DNA from: Saccharopolyspora sp. SCSIO 74807
Lineage (GTDB): Bacteria > Actinomycetota > Actinomycetes > Mycobacteriales > Pseudonocardiaceae
DNA: 64,000 nt
NCBI RefSeq assembly: GCF_037023755.1
Contig: NZ_CP146100.1
Location: 1,366,501 to 1,430,500 of the forward strand
Reading direction: 5' to 3'
The notes beneath the pieces are model-generated. The model ran no database searches and had not been told where the DNA came from. It saw nothing but the letters and a program-made list of their open reading frames with translations. The position numbers and the translations under genes were made by a program. Shown here in pieces: positions 58,052-64,000 of this stretch (position 1 is the stretch's first letter; each line of letters opens with the position of its first letter).

Positions 58052-59053
58052 GTGACCGAGTGGGACGCCGAACTCAACGACGCCCGGCTGCACGTGGTCA
58101 GCGGCAAGGGAGGCACCGGCAAGACCACGGTCGCAGCCGCGCTCGCGCTGGCGCTGGCGACCGGCGGACGCCGGGTGCTGCTGATCGAGGTGGAGGGCAG
58201 GCAGGGCATCGCGCAGCTCTTCGACACCGCCCCGCTGCCCTACTCCGAGGAGTCCATCGCGGCCGCGCCGGGCGGCGGCGAGGTGCGGGCGCTGGCCATC
58301 GACGCCGAACCGGCGCTGCTGGAGTACCTGTCGATGTTCTACAACCTCGGGTTCGCGGGCCGGACGCTCAAGCGGATGGGCGCCATCGAGTTCGCCACCA
58401 CGCTCGCGCCCGGCCTCCGAGACGTGCTGTTCACCGGCAAGATCAAGGAATGCGTCGGGCGCACCGACGAGCACGGGCGGCACTTCTACGACGCGGTCGT
58501 GGTGGACGCGCCGCCGACCGGGCGGGTGGTGAAGTTCCTGGACGTGACCCGCGCGATGGCCGACCTCGCGAAGGTCGGGCCGATCCGGGGGCACAGCGAA
58601 GGCGTGGTCAAGCTGCTGCACTCCGGCGACACGGTGGTGCACCTGGTGAGCCTGCTCGAAGACCTGCCGGTGCGGGAGACCTTGGAGGCCGTCGCGGAAC
58701 TCGACTCGGCCGAGCTGCGGCCCGGTGCGGTGCTGCTCAACCGGGTCCGCCCGAGCAGGCTGCCCGCTTCGTCCGTACCGGTCGCGGCCACCGGGCAGCT
58801 CGACGTCGACCGGTTGCGCACCGGCTTGGACACCGCGGGGCTGCATCCGGACGAGGCGATGCTGCGCGGGCTCGCGGACGAAGCCGCCGAGCACGCGGTG
58901 CGCGCCCGCTCCGAGCAGGACGCGGGCGAGCGGCTCGCGGCCGCCGGCCTGCCGACGGTGTCGCTGCCCGAGCTGACCGCCGGGATCGACGTCGCCGAGC
59001 TCTACGAACTCGCCGAGATCTTGACCGAGAACGGCGTCGGGAGGCCGCGATGA
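58052..59053 (+). CDS. ArsA/GET3-like ATPase, first of a pair (Rv3679-like)
   Basis: A 333-residue anion-transporting-ATPase-like protein. The deviant Walker A is [10 protein letters not shown] (residues 17-26); [16 protein letters not shown] is the switch II region. In mycobacteria Rv3679 and Rv3680 form a heterodimer linked to resistance to reactive electrophiles and to glycerol-derived methylglyoxal stress. GTG at 58052 lies six bases after TACGCT (58040-58045), so it is probably leaderless. It overlaps the next gene by 4 bp. Confidence 0.9.
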   Translation: MTEWDAELNDARLHVVSGKGGTGKTTVAAALALALATGGRRVLLIEVEGRQGIAQLFDTAPLPYSEESIAAAPGGGEVRALAIDAEPALLEYLSMFYNLGFAGRTLKRMGAIEFATTLAPGLRDVLFTGKIKECVGRTDEHGRHFYDAVVVDAPPTGRVVKFLDVTRAMADLAKVGPIRGHSEGVVKLLHSGDTVVHLVSLLEDLPVRETLEAVAELDSAELRPGAVLLNRVRPSRLPASSVPVAATGQLDVDRLRTGLDTAGLHPDEAMLRGLADEAAEHAVRARSEQDAGERLAAAGLPTVSLPELTAGIDVAELYELAEILTENGVGRPR

Positions 59054-60195
59054 CCGAACCCGCGCGCGACGACCCCGCGCGACTGGACGTCGACGCGCTG
59101 CTCGACGATCCGGCGACCAAGACCGTGGTGTGCTGCGGCTCGGGCGGTGTCGGCAAGACGACCACCGCCGCGGCGCTGGCGGTGCGCGCCGCCGAGCGCG
59201 GCCGCAAGACCGTGGTGCTCACGATCGACCCGGCGCGCCGGTTGGCGCAGGCGCTCGGGATGCGGGAACTGGGCAACCAGCCGCGGCAGGTGGTGCTGGA
59301 CGGGTTCGAGCCCGACGGCGACCTCAACGCGATGATGCTGGACATGCGCCGCACCTTCGACGACATGGTGCTCGCGCACGCCGGGCGGGACCGGGCGCAG
59401 CAGATCCTGGAGAACCCCTTCTACCAGACCATTTCCACCTCGTTCTCCGGAACGCAGGAGTACATGGCGATGGAGAAGCTGGGCCAGCTCGCCGCTACCG
59501 GAAGCTGGGACCTGATCATCGTGGACACCCCGCCGAGCCGATCCGCGCTGGACTTCCTGGACGCGCCGCAGCGGCTGTCCACGGTGCTGGACGGCAAGCT
59601 GATCCGGCTGCTGTCCAGCCCGGCCAAGGCGAGCGGCAAGGGCCTGCGCAAGATCGTCGGTGCCGGGTTCGGCATGTTCTCCAAGGCCGTTTCCACCGTG
59701 ATCGGGGGTCAGCTGCTCGCGGACGCGTCCGCGTTCGTGCAAGCCTTCGACTCGACCTTCGGCGGTTTCCGGGAACGCGCCGAGAACACCTACCAGCTGC
59801 TGCGCTCGCCGGGCACGGCGTTCCTGGTGGTCGCCGCGCCCGAACCGGACGCGCTGCGCGAGGCGTCGTTCTTCGTCGAACGGCTCAGCACCGAGAACAT
59901 GCCGCTGGCCGGGCTGATCGCGAACCGCACGCACCCCGTGTTCGCCGAGCTGACCGGGACGCGCGCGACCACGGCGGCAGAGGAACTCGAAGCCACCGGG
60001 AACGCCGAGCTGGCCGCGGCGGTCCTGCGGGTGCACGCCGACCGCGTCGCGATCGGCGACCGGGAACGCCGGATGCTCGCCCGGTTCACCCGCGCGCACC
60101 CGGAGGTGTCGCTGGTGGGCGTACCGGCACTGCCCGCGGACGTGCACGACCTGGACGGGCTGCGCGAGATCGGGCGGCGACTCGCCGCGGAATGA
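59050..60195 (+). CDS. ArsA/GET3-like ATPase, second of a pair (Rv3680-like)
   Basis: A 381-residue ATPase. The deviant Walker A is GSGGVGKTT (30-38); the family blocks are [16 protein letters not shown], the switch II sequence [18 protein letters not shown], and a central helical region ([34 protein letters not shown]). It lacks the paired metalloid-binding Cys of true ArsA. The ATG overlaps the stop of the first gene (ATGA), so the two subunits are made together. It is convergent with whiB4. Confidence 0.9.
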   Translation: MTEPARDDPARLDVDALLDDPATKTVVCCGSGGVGKTTTAAALAVRAAERGRKTVVLTIDPARRLAQALGMRELGNQPRQVVLDGFEPDGDLNAMMLDMRRTFDDMVLAHAGRDRAQQILENPFYQTISTSFSGTQEYMAMEKLGQLAATGSWDLIIVDTPPSRSALDFLDAPQRLSTVLDGKLIRLLSSPAKASGKGLRKIVGAGFGMFSKAVSTVIGGQLLADASAFVQAFDSTFGGFRERAENTYQLLRSPGTAFLVVAAPEPDALREASFFVERLSTENMPLAGLIANRTHPVFAELTGTRATTAAEELEATGNAELAAAVLRVHADRVAIGDRERRMLARFTRAHPEVSLVGVPALPADVHDLDGLREIGRRLAAE

Positions 60196-60263
60196 TCATT
60201 TCCGCAATTTCCGGTGCGGGCGACCCGGAAAGCGGGCCGCCCGATCCGGCATCCGGGTGAGTT

Positions 60264-60563
60264 TCAGCCCACCTGGTACTCGTCGATATCCGTGTAGTCC
60301 TGACGCGCGGCTTCCAGCAGCTCGCGCCAGTTGCGGACGTCCGGGCGGCGACGCAGTAACGCGCGCCGTTCCCGCTCGGTCATTCCGCCCCAGACCCCGA
60401 ATTCGATCTTGTTGTCGAGCGCCTCACCGAGGCACTCCGTGCGCACCGGGCAGCCGAAGCAGATCATCCGTGCTTTGCGCTGCTCAGCCCCACGTACGAA
60501 CAACTGGTCGGGATTCTCGTCCCGGCAAGCGGCGTTAACCCGCCAATCCCCCTGCTCCAACAT
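60264..60563 (-). CDS. whiB4: WhiB-family iron-sulphur regulator (WhiB4)
   Basis: A 99-residue redox-sensing transcription factor. Cys13, Cys35, Cys38 and Cys44 would hold a 4Fe-4S cluster; the turn GVWGG (56-60) and basic C-terminus (RRALLRRRPDVRNWR) follow. Its place between the ArsA-like pair and ponA2 is that of WhiB4 (Rv3681c), which controls antioxidant genes. ATG at 60563 has GGGGGAACC upstream. A promoter (TTGGCC - 17 - TAGAGT) lies about 115 bp upstream. Confidence 0.92.
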   Translation of the reverse strand: MLEQGDWRVNAACRDENPDQLFVRGAEQRKARMICFGCPVRTECLGEALDNKIEFGVWGGMTERERRALLRRRPDVRNWRELLEAARQDYTDIDEYQVG

Positions 60564-60679
60564 AAGGTTCCCCCAGCTCCTCACTGGATCGTCGGCGACT
60601 TGTTTCGTCCGGAGCCCCCCGGCACCGGATGCTGCGGCGCATGGCGCGCCGCAACGATGCTGTCGCTGGACGTGGACGA

Positions 60680-60708
60680 ACTCTAGATCCTTTCGGTTCC
60701 ACGGCCAA
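60680..60708 (-). promoter_or_regulatory. Promoter of whiB4
   Basis: On the minus strand TTGGCC (60708-60703), a 17-bp spacer and TAGAGT (60685-60680). The leader would be about 110 nt. Confidence 0.55.
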
Positions 60709-60807
60709 ACAAGGGTTGTCGCTCCGTTATGTTTGACCCTCATCACATCGGGGGGTGTGCCCGGCGACGCCGTGTTGATGTCCGGCACCCGGCTTAGGCT
60801 TGCCCGC

Positions 60808-63246
60808 GTGCGTGTCCGGGACGGGTTGCTGAAGCTGTTCGGTCTGTGCGTGCTGGCGGGAGTCCTGGTCGCGGGGATGCTCTTCCCGATGGCCGGCGCG
60901 CTCGGCGTGGTCTCCAACCGCGCAGGCGACGCGGTGAACAACATCTCCGCGGAATTGATGACCCAGCAACCGCCGCTGGCCACGACCATCACCGATCGCG
61001 CGGGCACTCCGCTCGCTTACCTGTACGAGCAGAATCGGACCCCGGTCGCGCCGGATGAAATCTCGGATCCGATGAAGGCCGCGATCATCTCCATCGAGGA
61101 CCGCCGGTTCTACGAGCACCAGGGCGTGGACTGGCCGGGCACGGTGCGCGCGGCGGTCACCAACCAGATGTCCGGTGAGATCGCCCAGGGCGGCTCGACG
61201 CTGACCCAGCAGTACGTGAAGAACTACCAGGTGCACGTGACCGCGGCCGACGATCCGGTCAAGCAGGCCAAGGCCGTCGAGCAGACCCCGGCGCGCAAGC
61301 TGCGGGAGATCCGGATCGCGCTGCAGCTGGAAAAGCGGCTGCCGAAGGAGGAGATCCTGGCGCGGTACCTGAACGTCGTGCCGTTCGGGCACCAGAGCTA
61401 CGGGGTCGCCGCCGCGGCGCGCACCTATTTCAACAGCACCCCGGACAAGCTCACGATCCCGCAGTCCGCGCTGCTGGCCGGGATGGTCAACAGCCCCAGC
61501 GCCCTGAACCCGGAGACCAACCCGGACGAGGCGCTGGCTCGCCGCAACCTCGTGATCGATGCGATGGAGGCGCAGCAGCGCATCGACGCACCGACCGCCG
61601 AGCAAGCGCGCAGGGCGCCGCTGGGCCTGGTGCAGCCGTTGAACTCGCTGCCGAACAACTGCGTCGGAGCGGGCCCCGCGGACGGCTTCTTCTGCAAATA
61701 CGTCATCGATTACCTGCAGAACGCCGGATTCTCCGAGGAGGAACTGCGGTCCGGCGGCTACACGATCCGCACCACGCTCGATCACAAAGCGACCGGCGCC
61801 GCCAAGGCCGCTGCGGAGAAGCACGTGCCGAAGGACACCGAAGGCATCGCGAACGTGATGGCCGTGGTGGAACCGGGCAGCGACAAGCACCGGGTGCGCG
61901 CGCTGGTCGCGAACCGCGACTTCGGCAACGACGCGGACAAGGGCCAGACCTCTTACGCACTTCCCAGCGGTGTGGCCAAATTCGGCGCCGGGTCGATCTA
62001 CAAGGTGTTCACCGCGGCCGCGGCGCTGGAGAAGGGGATGGGAATCCAGAACACCATCCAAGCTCCCGGCACCTACACCTCCAAGGTCTTCCGGAACGGC
62101 ACCGCCCCTTACACGGTGGGCAACGCCGAAGGCGTCTCGCCCGGCCCGCGCACCTTGCAGAAGGCGCTGGCGACTTCGCCGAACACGGCGTTCGTGGCGT
62201 TGGAAGAGCGCGTGGGGCTGAATCCGACGGTGGACATGGCGACCCGGCTGGGAATGCGCCAAACGCTGCAGCAGTCGAACCTCAGCGGTGATCCGCTGAC
62301 GCCGAACGGCTCGAACGGGCCGTCGATGGCCGAAGTGGTCAAGCAGAAGAAGATCGGCGCGTTCACCCTCGGCTTCGGCCCGACCAGCCCGCTGGAGCTG
62401 GCCAACGTCTCCGCCACGTTGATGAGCGGCGGCACCTGGTGCCCGCCGACACCGATCGCCGAGATCACCGACCGGCAGGGCAACCAGGTCAAGATCACCG
62501 AAGATCCGTGCGAGCAGGCCGTGGACAAGGAACTGGCGAACGCCATGGTCGTCGGCATGAGCCAGGACGACCAGGCGGGCGGCACCGCGCACGCCGCGGC
62601 GCAGGGCGCGGGCTGGAGCAGGCCGATCGCGGGCAAGACCGGCACCACCGAGGCGCACCAGTCGGCCGGCTTCCTCGGCGCCTCACCGCAATTCGCCGGT
62701 GCCGTGCTGACGTTCTCCGACGGCAACCGGCCGCAGGGGATCTGCGACAGCACGCCGCCGACGCTGTGCGGGGCCAACGGCGGCAACATCTACGGCGGCA
62801 AGGTGCCTGCGCGCACCTGGTTCGACGCGATGAAACCGATCCACGAGGGTCTTCCGGAGATCCCGCTGCCGCCGGTCAACGAGCGCTACAAGAACGGCGG
62901 CGACGAGTTCCAGGTGCCGAACGTCGTCGGGCTCGGCGCGGACCGGGCCACGACGTCGCTGGAGAAGGCCGGCTACAAGGTGCAGAAGCGCTCGATCAAC
63001 AGCGAGCGGCGCAAGGGCTCGGTGACCAGTCAGACGCCGCGCGGTTTCGCGCTGCCCGGCGAGACGGTGACGCTGTCGGTGAGCACCGGCTACGTGCCGC
63101 CGCCGTCGACCGCACCGGCCCCGCCTCCCCCTGCTCGGCCACCGGAGGCGCCTGCTCGCCCGCCGGAACAGCCGGAAGAGCCCGCGCCGGGCGGTCCCGC
63201 GCCGAATCCTCCCGCCGCGCCGCCGCCGGGGAACTCCCCTCCGTAG
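60808..63246 (+). CDS. ponA2: Bifunctional penicillin-binding protein with PASTA domain (PonA2-type)
   Basis: An 812-residue peptidoglycan synthase. A membrane anchor (about 6-28) comes first. The glycosyltransferase domain has SIEDRRFYEHQGVDW and GGSTLTQQYVKN. The transpeptidase domain has S-IYK in GAGSIYKVF, SPN in ATSPNTAF and KTG in AGKTGTTEAH. One PASTA domain (VPNVVGLGADRATTSLEKAGY) and a Pro-rich tail follow. GTG at 60808 lies seven bases after TAGGCT (60795-60800) and gives the length of M. tuberculosis PonA2 (810); ATG at 60778 is the alternative. It is divergent from whiB4. Confidence 0.93.
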   Translation: MRVRDGLLKLFGLCVLAGVLVAGMLFPMAGALGVVSNRAGDAVNNISAELMTQQPPLATTITDRAGTPLAYLYEQNRTPVAPDEISDPMKAAIISIEDRRFYEHQGVDWPGTVRAAVTNQMSGEIAQGGSTLTQQYVKNYQVHVTAADDPVKQAKAVEQTPARKLREIRIALQLEKRLPKEEILARYLNVVPFGHQSYGVAAAARTYFNSTPDKLTIPQSALLAGMVNSPSALNPETNPDEALARRNLVIDAMEAQQRIDAPTAEQARRAPLGLVQPLNSLPNNCVGAGPADGFFCKYVIDYLQNAGFSEEELRSGGYTIRTTLDHKATGAAKAAAEKHVPKDTEGIANVMAVVEPGSDKHRVRALVANRDFGNDADKGQTSYALPSGVAKFGAGSIYKVFTAAAALEKGMGIQNTIQAPGTYTSKVFRNGTAPYTVGNAEGVSPGPRTLQKALATSPNTAFVALEERVGLNPTVDMATRLGMRQTLQQSNLSGDPLTPNGSNGPSMAEVVKQKKIGAFTLGFGPTSPLELANVSATLMSGGTWCPPTPIAEITDRQGNQVKITEDPCEQAVDKELANAMVVGMSQDDQAGGTAHAAAQGAGWSRPIAGKTGTTEAHQSAGFLGASPQFAGAVLTFSDGNRPQGICDSTPPTLCGANGGNIYGGKVPARTWFDAMKPIHEGLPEIPLPPVNERYKNGGDEFQVPNVVGLGADRATTSLEKAGYKVQKRSINSERRKGSVTSQTPRGFALPGETVTLSVSTGYVPPPSTAPAPPPPARPPEAPARPPEQPEEPAPGGPAPNPPAAPPPGNSPP

Positions 63247-63277
63247 CCGACTCGGTCGCTGCCTAGACTCGGCGTTC

Positions 63278-64000
63278 GTGGTGGACACGCGGGCGAGCAT
63301 CCGGCGAGTGCGTTCCCGGTACCGGTTGGTCCAGGTCCGGTCGGTGCGGTGGCTGACGCCGCGGATGCTGCGGATGGTGCTCGGCGGCCCGGAGCTGGCG
63401 GATTTCGACAGCACCGGCAGCGACCAGCGGATCAAGCTGTGCCTGCCGCGGCCGGGGCGACCGACTCCGCTGGGCCGCGACCGCGCCGAGGTGTTCGCGC
63501 TGCCCCGCGAGCAGCAACCTAAGCAGCGGACCTACACGGTGCGCTGGTTCGACCCGGCCGCCCACGAGCTCGCGATCGACTTCGTGGTGCACGAGCACGA
63601 GGCGCCGGGCGCGTCCTGGATCTCCACCGCGGCCCCGGGCGACCAGGTGGTGGCCGTCGGGCCGAGCCCGTCCTACGCGCCGGACCCCGCGGCCGATCGG
63701 CTCGTGCTCGCCGGGGACGAGACCGCGTTGCCCGCCATGCTGGCGATGGTCGGCGAGCTGCCCCCGCAGGCCCGCGTCCAGGTGTTCGCCGAAGTCGCCG
63801 ACGCCGCCGAAGAACAGCAAGTGCGGACCGAAGCGGACGTCTCGTGGACCTGGCTGCACCGCGAAGGCGTTGCGGCCGGGCGGAGCACGCTGCTCGAAGA
63901 CGCGGTTCGCGCGGCGGACCTGGGGCCGCGCCCGGACGTGTGGGCCGGTGCCGAATCCACGGCCGTGCAGCGCATCCGCGAGCACTGCCAGGACGTGCTC
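63278..64000 (+). CDS. Siderophore-interacting flavoprotein (SIP family), cut by the window end
   Basis: 241 codons are present without a stop. Residues include RTYTVRWFD near 87, the FAD-binding R-x-Y-(T/S) motif, and then FVVHEHEAPGASWISTAAPGDQVVAVGPS and LVLAGDETALPAM, all typical of NADPH/ferredoxin-type ferric-siderophore reductases of the SIP family. It would release iron from imported siderophores. GTG at 63278 lies eight bases after TAGACT (63264-63269) and has no Shine-Dalgarno. The C-terminus is outside the window. Confidence 0.88.
   Translation, partial: MVDTRASIRRVRSRYRLVQVRSVRWLTPRMLRMVLGGPELADFDSTGSDQRIKLCLPRPGRPTPLGRDRAEVFALPREQQPKQRTYTVRWFDPAAHELAIDFVVHEHEAPGASWISTAAPGDQVVAVGPSPSYAPDPAADRLVLAGDETALPAMLAMVGELPPQARVQVFAEVADAAEEQQVRTEADVSWTWLHREGVAAGRSTLLEDAVRAADLGPRPDVWAGAESTAVQRIREHCQDVL

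Overview
The window is very GC-rich, starts many genes with GTG, and packs genes into short overlapping operons. Gene content and order indicate an actinobacterium of the Pseudonocardiales, most like Saccharopolyspora (the genus is an inference). From end to end it follows the chromosomal order known in Mycobacterium tuberculosis from about Rv3626c to Rv3682. In that order it holds a DUF2342 metalloprotease, dacB, ppa, holB, topA, an Rv3647c-like gene, an SftH-type helicase, a Tad-like pilus operon, 6C RNA, a HAD phosphatase, a candidate Ms1 (6S-like) RNA, an Rv3662c-like gene, acs, a holin-like protein, marP, a CoA-type Nudix hydrolase, a thioredoxin-like protein, nth, a small membrane protein, crp, an MBL hydrolase, a DUF4177-like protein, ridA, two ArsA-like ATPases, whiB4 and ponA2. 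It is a stable core chromosomal segment, not a mobile island. I saw no CRISPR array, insertion sequence or phage.

Region by region. 0-6.6 kb: metalloprotease and a D,D-carboxypeptidase with an enormous disordered cytoplasmic N-terminus, divergent from inorganic pyrophosphatase. 6.6-10.9 kb: two secreted proteins of unknown function, tRNA-Thr(CGT) and a SLATT/DUF4231-type membrane protein. 10.9-19.4 kb: a leftward block with holB, topA, a conserved hypothetical gene, a Gln-rich lipoprotein and a K+-independent H+-pumping pyrophosphatase. 19.9-28.5 kb: the SftH helicase, a primase/polymerase-like protein and a seven-gene Tad-like secretion/pilus operon. 28.5-30.3 kb: a 6C small RNA, a HAD-IB phosphatase and a structured RNA candidate at the Ms1 position. 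30.4-37.3 kb: an inserted peptidoglycan-recycling cluster nagZ-namZ-amidase-like-murR-murQ. 37.4-44.3 kb: nucleoside hydrolase, an Rv3662c-like gene, a lipoprotein, acs, nhaA and a holin-like protein. 44.5-48.4 kb: the leftward marP-Nudix-thioredoxin-nth operon and a small membrane protein. 48.5-52.6 kb: the cAMP receptor protein, an MFS transporter with a palindromic operator candidate, MBL and Nudix genes. 52.6-56.9 kb: the least conserved stretch, with a 68-residue protein, an oxidoreductase and a two-gene operon of unknown function. 57-64 kb: ridA, a DUF4177-like gene, the ArsA-like pair, whiB4, ponA2 and the start of a siderophore-interacting flavoprotein.

Two themes link the genes. One is cell-envelope work: dacB, ponA2, marP and the recycling cluster, in which exo-muramidase, glucosaminidase and an amidase-like enzyme would release MurNAc outside the cell for MurQ inside it. 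The MurNAc kinase and importer are not in the window. The other is global regulation: 6C RNA, the Ms1 candidate, Crp and WhiB4. Several genes have a TANNNT element 6-8 nt before the start codon and no Shine-Dalgarno sequence, which suggests leaderless transcripts. All functional calls come from recognising families and motifs by eye. No database search was run.
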